A DNA stretch of 64,000 bases from Gonapodya sp. JEL0774 (lineage: Eukaryota > Monoblepharomycota > Monoblepharidomycetes > Monoblepharidales > Gonapodyaceae). Each line of letters starts with the position of its first letter. Within the stretch, counting starts at the first letter, position 1. The notes under the pieces were generated by a model. It saw only the letters and a program-made list of their open reading frames with translations, was not told where the DNA came from and ran no database searches. Location: assembly GCA_027604505.1 (NCBI GenBank), contig JADIIX010000009.1, positions 151,746 to 215,745 on the forward strand, given 5' to 3'. Of this stretch, positions 1 through 11,797 are shown piece by piece. A program made the position numbers and the translations under genes.

Positions 1-267
1 GCAAAGGAAGCCTGCAGAACGAACAATTTAGTGTTTTGCAACTCATGTGAATGTGTGAAAATAGGCGAACACCAGCATGGGAACACTAGGGCGGATCTGG
101 AGCCACTGAGTACTTGCACGCTCGATCAAGGCAAACAAATTTGTCCGTTGGTAAATATATATAGGTTATGTAGATTGTGTGATATTCGAAAATAGGAGCT
201 AACTTTACACGACATCCTTGACTCGTTATGTGCCTGAGTGGGACGAAAGAACCACAACCACCACACG

Positions 268-1954
268 TCAGGGGAAGGTAATGACGGATCTGAACCTAAC
301 CTGGTTGGTCATCATTTTCTCGAAAGCCTTCTCGTAATCCTCTGCATTGCCGTGGGAGATAATGCGGGAGACGTCGTTATAAATATCTGTTTTGAGAACA
401 GTGACGGAGACCCACCGAGCTTGAATGTCTCGACCATTGCCTCCACCCCGGTGAGCTGAGCAAAACCAACAGTTTCTTCCCAGTCGATAGATGTTCCCGA
501 CGACCACCCGCGAACTTGGGCATTATTAGATAGGAGATGCAAGGAGTTGACCTTCGCAGGAGCATGATGGTAGATTAGGAGAATTGTTCATCCCTTGTCT
601 CAGTGCCTCACCAACCTGCAAGGGCTCGGTAATCGCGGCGAGAACAAGCATTGTCCCACGGAAAGCAAGGGCGTTCTGCAGGTCAAATTGTAGAGCTAGA
701 ACTAGGTATCACCCCAAGTCGCGGCACACCCCGCCACCACACGCACCACAAGTGAGGACGCCAGTTTTGCATCCGGAGCAGTTATCAAAATGGCCTTGGC
801 ACCTCCCATCTTGAGAATTTCCGCAACGGCATCTTGCTTGGAAGAATCGATGTACACATGACCGCCAAGCTTGGTAGCAAGTGCTCGCTTGGATTCGGAG
901 GAGGAGATGACGACGGTCTGAAGGGGGGCTAGTTGCGTTGATTGTGATTGTGATGAAAGCCAGCAGCTCTCAATTGCACACCTTAAAGCCGGATTTGTTT
1001 GCGAACTGTATTGCCAAATGACCCAGACTAGAGAATATTCAAAAAGAGTGATTCAACAATCAAATCTCCAAACACAGAAACGATGAGCCCTCACCCTCCA
1101 ATCCCCGCGACCACGCAAACATCTCCCGGGCCTGCCTCCTTGACGTTGCGTAGTGAGTTGAACACGGTAATGCCTTCGAACGAGGAGGGAAGGGAGACGG
1201 TGTAGACATTGGAGAATGGATACACTCTCATGGTGCAGTGTAAACTGGGGGTCTCATCAACATACCTGCACAAAGTAGAGGGGCTGCCTTTGCAGGATCG
1301 ATATCTTCAGGCATAATGGCGACTCCTTCCTCGGAGATGGTGACATACTCCGCGTGGCCACCATCTAGGGGGAATAGAAAAAGATCTGTCGACTGAGGTT
1401 CCGGTAGGAAAGAGCCAGCACGAGCACACACCCAAGTGAATACCCGCAACAGACGATTTTGCACAGTTCGCTCCGAATCCTTTACGGCAACGATCACACT
1501 GACCACAAAAGCCAGCGGTCCTGATAATGGAGAAGACGTTTTCAGAGGTTCGCCACACTTACATCCAAAGAGGGGTAGATAGTAACCATCCAACGCCTAC
1601 CAATTTCCCAACCGAGAACTTGCTATCAACGTGCGGCCCGAGGGCGACGATGTTTCCAATGATCTCATGCCCGGGAACCCGCGGCAAACCGGCGCCATAA
1701 ACATCATACTTGGTAAATGAATCAGAGTGACTGACATTCACAGCGGCGAATTTCGTTGGAGACCAGACCATATGTAATGAATCACAAAGCACGCACCAAA
1801 CGCCTGACGCTTTCACTTTGATAAGAATCTGCCTATCCCCTGGAGCTTTCAGCTCCAATTCGACGATCTTGGGAGGAGAGCCTAACGAAGTTCGGGATTC
1901 GTAGTTGGCATGGAGAATATTAGATCGATAGACCAGACTGCGAGTATACTTCAC
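268..1954 (-). CDS. Zinc-dependent alcohol dehydrogenase (MDR family, Adh1-like)
   Basis: Medium-chain dehydrogenase/reductase that would oxidise a primary alcohol to its aldehyde with NAD(P). The gene is cut into several short exons. Joining GT..AG introns by phase gives the family landmarks in order: GVCHSD (catalytic zinc Cys; this junction removes an intron near 1730-1800), PGHEIIG (catalytic His-Glu), the structural-zinc four-Cys lobe CGQCDRC with a later NC, GGHAEY, GIGGLGHLAIQFA (Rossmann GxGxxG), and a C-terminal stretch with VRGW, FAQLTGV and RFRSVITFP before the stop. The start is the ATG at 1954, because the next codons match the expected N-terminal strand; no targeting peptide is evident, so it is probably cytosolic. 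Length is close to the usual 340-350 residues. It faces ALG1 head-to-head. Exact substrate cannot be told. Confidence 0.88.
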
Positions 1955-2506
1955 CTTTCGCTTGTATTTGGGCAGCTTTGTAAGTTTTCGGCAGTGAGTT
2001 CATTTTCTTTTCAGTAGTGAGAACTGCGGGGAACCCTTCGTTGACGGACACGGAAAAGTACACTTGTTGGCTGACTTATATGTTGTTTCACAACCGGATA
2101 ATTGGGTTCAAACGTTCCGGTACCTCAGCCCACAGTGTCAGTGCTCTCCTTGTTCAACTCTAAAAGTCTAACCTGATCCCTCCCACAAACAGCCATAAAG
2201 TATGTCAATGTATGCCAAGCTTTGTTGTCAAATCCCAGGCACTTGTACCAAGGTCCTTTTGTTGCTAATGAATGACGACCCCGGTTCATACTCACACTTT
2301 GAATCGATGTGCTGCAAGCTTCTCCCTACTGTAACAAAGAACCATCCGTGAGGGTTTTATTTTTTAGTGCCAGATTCAGCGCAAGGTCTGTATTTTTAGT
2401 GCCAGGTTCAGATTCAGGCAACCAACCCACTCACCGAAGTGCTGTGAAGCGCATATGCAAACTTGTGGAAATAAATTACGTAACATCAGGCGAAGGAACA
2501 GATGAA
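1955..2506. promoter_or_regulatory. Divergent intergenic region between ADH and ALG1
   Basis: These 552 bp separate two start codons that face away from each other, so both promoters and 5' leaders should lie here. A short sequence, tttttagtgccag(a/g)ttcag, occurs twice about 32 bp apart (near 2361 and 2392). No RNA gene or convincing coding exon is seen. No TATA box is called. Confidence 0.4.
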
Positions 2507-4763
2507 ATGATCTCATCGTTGCTTGCAGCGATTCTTGGCACCATACCCATCGCAATACTACTCTTCCGCTATGCATCACTCCGAAGTCGTGCAGCACGAC
2601 CACCTCCCAATCCTTCCACTCCATCAATCGGGTCGTTTTCGCCTTCGAACGATCAGACTACCCGAAACCCAGTCCATCAATACGCGACAGTGCTCGTTCT
2701 AGGAGACATTGGACGATCGCCTCGCATCATGTATCACGCGCTTTCACTGGCGGATGCAGGATTGATGGTCAATCTGGTTGGATATCCTGGTAGGTGTGCA
2801 TATCTACCATGAAGTCTCTGCGTCATCAGACCTAGTTGGAAAGAGGAAACATCGGACTTGCTGTTTCATCTATTTCATGCTTGCTTCTTGCCTAATCGAT
2901 TTATTGTCTTTATCAGGCACCAGCCCTTTTGAGTCGATACTCGCGCACAAACAGATCGTTGTCCACTTTATTCCCACACCTAAAAAACTCCAATTTTCTG
3001 CCTCATCACAACGTATCTCACGTCTTTTGGCACAGCTCTTTTACGTTAGCGCCGCTATTGTGCGAGTGCTCGTACAAATCTGGCAGGTCCTTAGACTCCT
3101 GCTATTATCTGTACCGTCAGCCGATTTCATTTTAATTCAAGTAGGTAATAGGCGCACGAAATGAATTACTGGAGATTTCGCTCCCATTGATACTCTGATT
3201 GATATTGACCTCCATTTTTCCAAATCGTAAATAGAACCCACCGGCCATACCAACATTTGCGATCGTCCACATCGTTGCCATCTTGCACGCCTCGCGCATT
3301 GTCGTCGACTGGCACAATCTCGGCTACTCGATTCTCGCCCTAACTCTCACCCCGGCCAGCTCTCAATCGCGCGAGCCCTCTGAGACTTCTCGGCCTGGCA
3401 TCATTCGGAGCGCGATCGTTGAATTTGCCACCCTGTACGAAAGACTCCTGGGCACGAACGGAGTGTATGCACATTTTACGGTGACCAGTGCGATGAAGGA
3501 GAAACTCAAGAAGGAGTGGCGTGTGAGGTCGGAGTCTGCGCAAGGGGTGGGAATTCCTTATGGGAGAAAAGGTCGAAACCTCCTTCTCTTTTAAATTTGT
3601 AGGGCTCCAATACACGTGGTATACGACAAGCCCCCTCGAGACTTCTACCGACTCACCAAGAAAGAAGCAAGAGAGGTAGTTCAAAGCCAAAGCTGATCAA
3701 TCCTCTCCGACTCACCACTCGTTCGCTCAACCTGTGTCCAGTTTCTCTCAGGCTTCAACCCCGGGGTTCCGCTCAATGAAAGCAACATCGCCCTCTCGCC
3801 ACAAAATTTTGATCCAGAGTCTTCCTCTCGTCCCGCAATCCTCGTCACCTCCTCGTCGTACACCGAGGACGATGACTTTTCAACGCTGCTCCGGGCACTT
3901 GCACTCTACTCTGCCCGAGCATCCAATACCATGCCCGACCTCCTCGTCTTTGTTACGGGGAGAGGTCCCCTCAAGGACCGTTGGGAGGCCCGTATCAGAC
4001 AAGGAATTTGGGAGGACGAGCGTATGCCACTGCCCGCACTGACAGCTGGAACCTCCACCACGAACCAACGACCGTTGCCCGATACCTATCGCAAGATCCG
4101 CTTACACACCGTCTTCCTCGCTCAAAGCGACTACCCCAAGTTGCTCGGTTGTGCGGATCTGGGCGTGTGTCTGCACGCGTCGAGTTCGGGGTTGGACCTG
4201 CCCATGAAAGTCGTGGATTTGTTCGGGTGTGGGACACCGGTGGCGGCACTGGGATATCCGTGGTGGGTTGAGGTTGTGTTCTCGGAGTCTACGGTTGGGG
4301 TGCACGGCAGCCGCTGAATTCTGATGTCCGCATCCTATCCCCAGCCTGGACGAGCTCGTCAAAGACGGATCCAACGGCCTGGTCTTCACCAACTCAGATC
4401 AACTCGCAGAGCAACTTTTAGTGCGTTTATCGCGCGGAACGTTTGCAACCGCCGCGTCTTCTTCTCACCGTTCCTTGTATCATTTCAACTCCTGCAACCG
4501 CCGCGTCTTCTTCTCACCGTTTCTTGTATCATTTCAACTCCTGCAACTCCTCGTGCTTCTTGAACGGTCAGTCCACGTTCCGCTCCTTCCCAAAATCCAC
4601 ACCTGAGCTGGACTCAATGCGGAGGAATATCGCAGTGGAGTTCGCAGAGGGCAACAGGTGGACGGAGAATTGGACACGAGTAGCTCGACCTGTGTTTGGT
4701 ATTCATCAGAGGGCTACAGGGGTTGGTGCACGCAGTGGTTCTGGTGGCGATTCCATCAAGTAG
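2507..4763 (+). CDS. ALG1: ALG1 chitobiosyldiphosphodolichol beta-mannosyltransferase
   Basis: Adds the first mannose to GlcNAc2-PP-dolichol on the cytosolic face of the ER (N-glycan assembly). The product starts with a single membrane segment (about residues 3-22, LLAAILGTIPIAILLF), as in the family. A GT33 N-lobe follows, with VLVLGDIGRSPRIMYH, then VVDWHNLGYSI, and the C-lobe motifs APIHVVYDKP, YTEDDDFSTLL, FVTGRGPLK, SSGLDLPMKVVD, FGCGTP and LDELVKDGSNGL. The end carries WTENWTRVARPVF. At least five introns are needed; one joins GYPG to TSPFESI across 2790-2917. The last intron (about 4421-4571) contains a 49-bp tandem duplication listed separately. The start is the ATG directly before the membrane helix. 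The tail after the last conserved motif is rich in Gly and Ser. Confidence 0.93.
4444..4547. repeat. 49-bp tandem duplication inside the last ALG1 intron
   Basis: The unit beginning tgcaaccgccgcgtcttc starts at 4444 and again at 4493, with one difference (ttccttg against tttcttg). A third start (tgcaac) follows at 4542. The period is 49 bp. The array lies in the region spliced out between EQLL and the final ALG1 exon, and 49 is not a multiple of 3, which fits an intronic position. It looks recent because the copies are nearly identical. Confidence 0.9.
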
Positions 4764-4825
4764 ACAAATGTATTCCAAGAAATGAGTAATGTGCTATATA
4801 TGTGCATGTCCAAGATCGGGGATGC

Positions 4826-6172
4826 TCATGCCAGCCTCAGCTCGTCCGCCTCCTCCTTAAGATCCAAAAGCTCCACTTCCCCTTTCCCCTTTGTCTCGGC
4901 CGAGACGAGTTCACATATTGCACGGTATTGGCCGGGGTCAATGAGACCCAACTGGTGGTGGAAGACAACGTGGTGAACCGACAAGACTTCAGTTTTGCAG
5001 GTGATTTGTTCGGCACATTGCAACTCACCACCTCATAGTCTGCACCCATATCTTCTCCCTCGATCTCGCCAATCATCTGATGCAAGCGATCCTTGACCTT
5101 CTTTCCGTCTCGAGATGCCATGGTGATGCGTAATCGCATGCGGGCGCGAGCGATGGGAAGCGTCGAGGAGGATTGGAGAAGGCGGATGAGGTCGAGAGCC
5201 TTGGGACGATGGAGGGAGGCGCAGTAGAGGGGGCTGAGAGTGAAAGGGGACAGAGAGAGGGCGAGGAGTGTTGACTCACTTGTTGCTTGGCGCCTTTACC
5301 GGTATTGACCGAGAATCCGACATCCTGCATAGTTTGTTCAATCATCGTGACAGGGTAGGGCCGCTTGGATTCGGGGTTGACGCACATGTCGGCGACTTGG
5401 TTTGCGATGTCTCTGGAGAGGGATTCTTGAAGGTTGTGCCGTTCGCGGTCGCCCACTTGGAGTTCACCTTTCCGGAGGATCTGGGGGTTAGAAGCAGGAG
5501 GGGTGAGCACGGACATGATGAGAATGCAGCTGCCAAGAGATTCGTGGCAAAAGATGTTCAAACAATATGGACTGAGGAATGTGAAGGCATTTGTGATCTT
5601 CCTGTTCATCTAACTCTGGCAAACGCCCACTCTGGTCCAGTTCGACAAAGCCACCAAATAAATCACCACACCGCACTCACTTCGAGAAGAATTTTTGCCT
5701 CATCATCAGTGCCAAATGCTTTCTTCATGTCCTCCACATTCGCGGCCACACCTTTCGACACGTTGAGGAAAACTTTGTGGATTTGAACGACATTGTCGAG
5801 GTCCGTTTCTCTGAGCGTGAGCAAGGCCAGCACCGACGAACATAAGACATTGTAAGGGTGTAGAGTTAGTGGACAGTTCTTCCGAGGAACCGAAACAGGG
5901 GGGCGAGTGAAAAGGAAAGGAGCATCACCAACTATACTCACACTCCATTTCGCCATTCCAACACTTTGTTTTTATAGCATGCTATTTCGAACCTTTTCCC
6001 GCCCTTTTTTAGCTTTACGACAGCTCTATTGTCGGGGTGACAAGAAGAGAATGGGGGCAAGGATGAGAAGAAGGAGAGGGGGTTCTTGGCCCCCTATAGA
6101 GGCAGGTAGAGTGGAGGATAGTTACACGTTTGTCAATCGTATTTGATTTGAAGGAGTGAATATCTTTGACAT
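4826..6172 (-). CDS. SDO1: SBDS / Sdo1 ribosome maturation factor
   Basis: Works with the GTPase Efl1 to release eIF6/Tif6 from the pre-60S subunit in the cytoplasm. Six exons can be reconstructed. Exon 1 (6126-6172) gives [15 protein letters not shown] and splices at gtaact. Exon 2 starts at 6025 and gives [17 protein letters not shown]. Exon 3 continues [20 protein letters not shown]. Later exons carry [39 protein letters not shown] and the C-terminal [11 protein letters not shown] with [13 protein letters not shown]. Domains I to III are therefore complete, at the usual length of about 250 residues. The stop lies 62 bp from the convergent ALG1 stop. The start is firm because the exon-1 residues are the family's own N-terminus. 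Confidence 0.95.
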
Positions 6173-6334
6173 TTCCTGGTGCTGGAACACAAGGCAGACA
6201 AGAGTTGGGTTAGAGTTCGGGAAGGGTTAGGCGAGTACTCCGTGACCGCAGCTCACTGCCCACAGCCCGCACGGGCCACGACCGATTGGCGTTCCCGTTC
6301 TCCTTGGACAACCTGTCTCCCAGCCCACGGACTA

Positions 6335-9300
6335 ATGAGCACGGGAGCAGGACCCAGCTCTTCTGCTGCAGCTTCTACTGCTGCTCGTGTCTCAAAGACC
6401 GGCTCAAATCCCAAATTATCTCAGCCTGCGTCCTCCCCTGCAACACCAAATGCCCAGTCCTCTCCAGCACCTGGGAAGCCCCCCTCGTTCCCCCCGACTC
6501 CAGCTGCGGGCGCCGGACGTCCAAATATGCCACCTCAGGGCACTGGCAGGTTTGGGATCCCAGCTTCCTCAATCACTCCAGATGTCGTCTATAAGGTGGT
6601 GTTCATTCTGGTCTCCTCGTCCTTTGTCCAGTCACTCACTGCTGCTAAACCGATTAATACAGATGTCCAAGAAGATCGCGCAGCTCACCAAGGTCATATA
6701 CTATCTCAACTCGAAGCAGGAGGACCACGCCTTTGAAGTGCAGTCCATCAACTCTGTGTACGAAGAGGAAATAGAGTCAATAATTACCGACGCGAATAAG
6801 AAGCTCGCCGACCTTCACGCAAAAGTAACCACCACGGATGCTAATATGCTAGTCTATGAAGACACAATCAAGGTGGGCAGGTCGATCACTTCTCAAGAAG
6901 GAAGAGAGAGCACCCAAACCACCTGTGTTATCGTTTTCCCAAACAATAAAATGAAAAAATAACTGCAATATAATGAAACCTGCCCAACGTTTCCGTTGGG
7001 TTGCCTTGTCGACAAAAGTCTCAACTGGAAAGGATTTCGAGGCATGAGAGGGACCTGGAGAACGAAAGAGAGCGTTCGGAGAAGCTTGAACGACGGTACG
7101 ATATGGATGTCAGGTGTGTGTCAACTGGCTTTGACGTATCGGATTGTGCACAGAACTCTCTGGCTGCGCGCCCGCAACGAACAATCTCTGACTCTCCCTC
7201 GGCAGCCTCCTTCAATCCCAAGTCGACACCCTCTCATCCGAATCGACGCACCTCCAGTCACGTGTTGATTCCTTACTCATCACCGAGAAGAAACTCGCCG
7301 AGCTGGAAGTGTTCCACGCCAAGACCATTGTCGAGATGGAAGAAGCCAAGAAGAAGGCGCTCGAGGAACTGGCGGCGGTCAAGGACAAACACTTTGAGTT
7401 GCAGCAGGAAGTATGGGAGAAGGAAAAGGGGAAAATGGAGGATCAGTTGAGGGGAGAGATCACGGGGTTGGAAAAGAAGGTCAGTGGGCATCTCAAGTCC
7501 CACAGGTTTCGAAATGATGTCACACAATCCCTTCCTCCCCAGATTGATGAAATCCACGAAACCCACACCGCCGAGACCAACGCTCTCAACCTCCAACACG
7601 ACACCACCGTCATGACTCTCAAATCCACCCACTCGACCACTGTCTCCCGCCTCGAAAACAACCTCACCGCCGCCCACGAGCGACTCGAAATGGCGGAGCA
7701 GAACATATCAATACAATCGACCAACTTGTCCAGAATGCAACAGCAGATTGAGGATTTGAACGAGACCGTGGGCGAGGAGAGGAACCGGTGCGCGGGGCTC
7801 GAAGGGATGGTGAAGAAGTTGGAATCGGAGGCCGAGCAGAAAGTGGAAGAGATGGATGAGATGAGGAAAAACATGGATGATCAGAGTGAGTTCGTGTAGT
7901 TTCTGCGGAGTCGTTGTGGGACTTCAAATGAATGCACTCACATCCGACTCTCAGCCATCCTTATCCGCACCAACGAAACCACGATAACATCACTCAAAAC
8001 CTCACTGGCAAACTCAACTGCCAAGCTCGACTCCCTTCTCGCCGCCTATTCTACGCTCCAACAGACACACACCGAAACCCTCGGGGACATGGACCGCCTC
8101 AAGGATGAGATCGATAAGCTGAAAGTCAAGGAAGCGGAGCTGCTCGAGGCGAGGAAATACGTGGGGAAGTTGGAGAGGGAGTTGGAGAGAGCGAGGATGC
8201 ACAGTAACGAGGCTTTGAACGAGAGACAGAGCGAGATCGAGACGGTGGGTGATTTGGATTGAGCAACTCTGGTGGATCTTTTGCGGAGTTCTCAGCTCTT
8301 CGTGTCCCTCAACATTGCATCAGAGAATCAAAGAAGAAATTGACATCGCACGCGGCGAGTTCCAGATAAAACTGGACCAACAAATCGTCCTCGAAAAGGC
8401 TTTGGCAAGGAAAGAAGTCATTGCCGAGATCGAAGGGCTCAACGAGACCATCGCGAAACTCAAGACCGACGTTGCGACAGCCAACGCCCGTACCGAGGAG
8501 ATCACGAAGCAACTCACACGGGACATCCAAACGGTCCAAGAGGAGCTCGAGAACAGGATTCGTCAGGGGGAGGCGGAGATCGCATCGCTGAAGCGCAAGT
8601 TGGACGAAACATTGCGGGCTTCGGAGGCGCGAGAAGCGGATTACCAAGCTACTGATAAGATCATTCGTGATCTCAAGACGGACATTGAGTCACTCGAGAT
8701 CGACAAGGCCGATATGATTCAGAAGATGATGACGTTGGATTCGATGATCAAGGATGAGATGAGGGCGGAAGCCGCGAGGGAGAGGGAGGAGTTGGACCGG
8801 GCATGGAAGAAGAGGGTGGCAGACGAGCTGGAGAGATTGAAGAAGGAGCTTATAGAAGATCATAGGGTCGCGATGGAGGTGAGATTGATCGCAAAGTAGA
8901 AGGTCATCATCATCGACTGACATCTTGTGGTACAAACTATGTACAGAACTTGCGGCAGCAACTGGAGCAGGAGCATGAACGCGTCATCAAAAGTTTGCAG
9001 GAAGTGCAGAGTCAAGAGCGGCAGCAATGGGATGATCTGCGAGTCTCCATGGTCACAAAATTGGCGGAGTGGGAATCCCAGCACGGAGAAACATTGGAAA
9101 CGATGAACGTTCTCCGAGAGGTAAACGTGTGGTGATTACTTGAATTACATAGGCCGCTCACAATTTTCCGATGATACCTGCAGCAACATACCGTTGAAGT
9201 CGAGCAACTCACTTCGGACTTCACTACCGAATTAGCCCGAGCCTGCACCGACTGGTCTCTGGATTCCACAGCCCGCGAAACTCAGCTCCGTGCGGAATCT

Positions 9301-10544
9301 GCGCTGAACTTAGCCGCCCTTCAACAACGTCATGCGAACGACATTTTGAAACTTCGGCAGTCCCATGCCAAGCAACTTGACGAATTGCGCATGCAACATG
9401 CTGATTCTATCGATGCTGCTATAAACGAGCTCGAGGGAAAACGTTTCAAGGAGATTGTGGCGCTCAACAAAGAGCATGAACAACAGATGGAAGCCGCCCG
9501 AGAGGCGGCCGCGAGAAAGGAAGCGGAGACGGTATTGCAGTTGAATGTTCAAAAGATGTTGGAGGTGAAGGATGCGAGAGAGGAACTTGGGAAGCAATTG
9601 AGGGAGAGGGAGGAGGAAATTGAGAAGCTGAGGACCACCGAGTTGGATTATGTGGTATGTATACAGTTACCGCGCAAAGCGATTTGAACGATCCCACTGA
9701 AGCTATGAGGATGCTTTTACGTGACCTGTAGAGCAAAAACGCCGAACTCACTGACGCTATTGCCGACCATGAAGCTACCATCCAAGATCTGGAAGGAGCG
9801 GTCGCGTCACATACCTCGCAAGTGGAGGCCATAAAAGCCGACCTTGAAGCCAAGATGCACGAGACGGAGAGTGCAGTCGATAAACGGCACAAAGAAGAGT
9901 TGTCCAAGATCCACGCAGACCATTTGAAAGGAGCGCAAGCCATGCTTAAGGAATTTGAAAAGGCGCAGGCTTTCTTGAGGAAAAAGATCACGGAGCTAGA
10001 GAAGAGGTATGTAGCTCTGCGATTGTTCGACTATCCTAAATTGACGTTGTGCCATGCAGCTTGGAGGATGCCGGGCTCAAGTACATCAACCGCGAGTCTC
10101 GAGAGGACGACGTAAAGAGGATTGCCGAGCTAGAAGAAGAACTTAAGCGAAGAAAACGGGCAATAACAACGCTCAAGGTGAGTGTTTCAATTTCGAGTTG
10201 AAACTAAGCGACGGAATAGACCGATCTGCATACTGCGATGGGATTAACAGGAAGAAATTGAACACTACAAACTCGAATTAAATAATCGAGAGGCAAACTT
10301 TAACAGAATCTTTAACGCTCGTCCGGTGGTAGGGGTGTTTCCATCCACAGACGCTCAATTCCGAAAGGTGGATAGCTTGTTCCCATTGGCTTTGCTCTAT
10401 CACCCGATTGAAAAGAGATTACTTTCGTGCATTTCTCACCAGGGTCTGCGACCAAACAACAGCTCGCGCAGCGAGCCGTCTCTTCAAACACCCAGGTTAC
10501 CTCCACTCTACGGTTCTGCGGGGGCCTCAATGGAACTGCACTGA
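6335..10544 (+). CDS. FAM184-family long coiled-coil protein
   Basis: The N-terminus (about 85 residues) is Ser/Ala/Pro-rich and disordered, ending PDVVYK. After a short intron comes MSKKIAQLTKVIYYLN, the diagnostic start of the FAM184 domain. Then about ten coiled-coil exons are joined by GT..AG introns of roughly 60-130 bp. The C-terminus carries ESREDDVKRIAELE, HYKLELNNREANFNR and NARPVVGV, which match the conserved end of the family, so this is a whole orthologue and not just a generic coiled coil. I estimate about 1050 residues. The biochemical role of FAM184 proteins is not established; a cilium or centrosome link is inference from context. The start is the ATG at 6335. A final 75-bp intron (10368-10442) is optional because it is a multiple of 3 and leaves the frame open either way. 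Confidence 0.85.
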
Positions 10545-11797
10545 ACAGCGATCGAGAGACAATTCCTCACAAATGGCAGCTGGACTGCCCACGGACTTTC
10601 TCAAATTTAAGACTGCTTACATATGTAAATATCTACTTGCATGATGAGTCGCACAAACAGCAGGTGTGACATCGGTGGCTACGCCACTTGACCAAAGGTA
10701 CCGTAGAAAGAGACGCACAAGCGCAAAAAGCGCAAATGGTGGTCTGGTGACTCGAAAGCTGCGAGGCCATCATGGGGCACACCTTACAATGCCGGTGTAG
10801 CCGTCGTTTGAAGTCCCACGGTTGACCCTTCGTGGCTTAGGCACCTGACCAGAGCAGCATTTCGCAAACCGTGGATACAATATATCGCATCAAGCCTCCA
10901 TCCTTAGAGCTACTCAATAACTGCGTTGCCGTGATAGGAGGGGCGTGGCGTTAGAAGCCTGCTCTCGCAGAATAATGGCAGCCCCAAGGATATCATCGGC
11001 ACTAACTACGCTAGAAAAACTCTCCCAAATCCAGCCCAGTCTAGCTTGGCCACCTGCACGAGACACCTCTCACCCAATGTGCCTCGCCGGGGCTCTTGCA
11101 CAAACCACCCCGGAAGGGCGTGTACAGTGGGTCACTTCGCGAAACACACGAGTAGAGATCGAAGACAATACCAGGTTTAGTAAAGAACAAGCAGAACTTA
11201 GCTTTCTCTTGCCCATACCTGGCCAACCAGCGCTTGGGAGAGTCAGGAAGCCTGGGGACCAACAAGAGACACAGCCAGTTGCAGTGTCAAAGCCACTGGC
11301 GAATGAATCAGGTAGCGCTGAACAGACGAGGGAGGGGGGGCGGGGGGGCGAAAGCTGGAAGCTGGAATTTCGCAAACCATGGAAATCTCCAGAGAACGCC
11401 TGCAATATCGCAGGCTGAATCTCAAGAGCCACAGACACTCAAAAGCAGACGCGGAATGGAGTGAGACGCGCAAAATTCCGCTATCTCAAGTTCCACCGTG
11501 TTGACTTTCAGCCATTCATTTCTGCAGTGGCAATGCATATAATGCTAGGGTGAGTGCTCCGGAGTGCACTCATAATGGAAATGTACTTATTCAGACCCAG
11601 AAGGAACATCAAATCGGGCGGTGAGGGCAGAGGAGAAGTTTGCAGTGCCAGTGAAATTTCTCTTTTGTGACAGTGTTCAGAACGATTAGAAAACCTTAAG
11701 TAAATAGAATGGTGTCCGTTTCGCCTTCCGGGACATCGTGCGGCGACCTTCGGTATCATAACCTCGTATGATGTACTGGTCCACGAGTCCAGGAATC
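10545..11797. other. Intergenic stretch with one dispersed-repeat copy
   Basis: 1.25 kb without a supportable gene, between the stop of the FAM184-type gene and the stop of the HMG-like gene. It holds repeat copy 1 (10874-11196), and a G-run (gagggggggcgggggggcg) lies near 11330-11350. Open frames here are short and have no recognisable motif. Confidence 0.6.
10874..11196. repeat. Dispersed repeat, copy 1 (about 323 bp)
   Basis: Shared with 24550-24892 from gatacaatatat to agcagaa, with roughly 85-90 percent identity by eye. The similarity begins and ends sharply at both copies and the flanks are unrelated, as expected for an inserted element. No open reading frame is conserved between copies because of small indels, so it is non-coding. 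No tRNA-like A and B boxes, poly-A tail or terminal inverted repeats were found. The class is unknown (a SINE or other non-autonomous element is possible). Confidence 0.85.

Noticed and set aside
1-267. Possible coding exon at the left edge
   Set aside because: No conserved motif or splice-consistent frame; it is left as the region downstream of the alcohol dehydrogenase stop.
5268-5786. Plus-strand open frame of 172 codons across SBDS
   Set aside because: It overlaps SBDS exons that are well supported on the minus strand.
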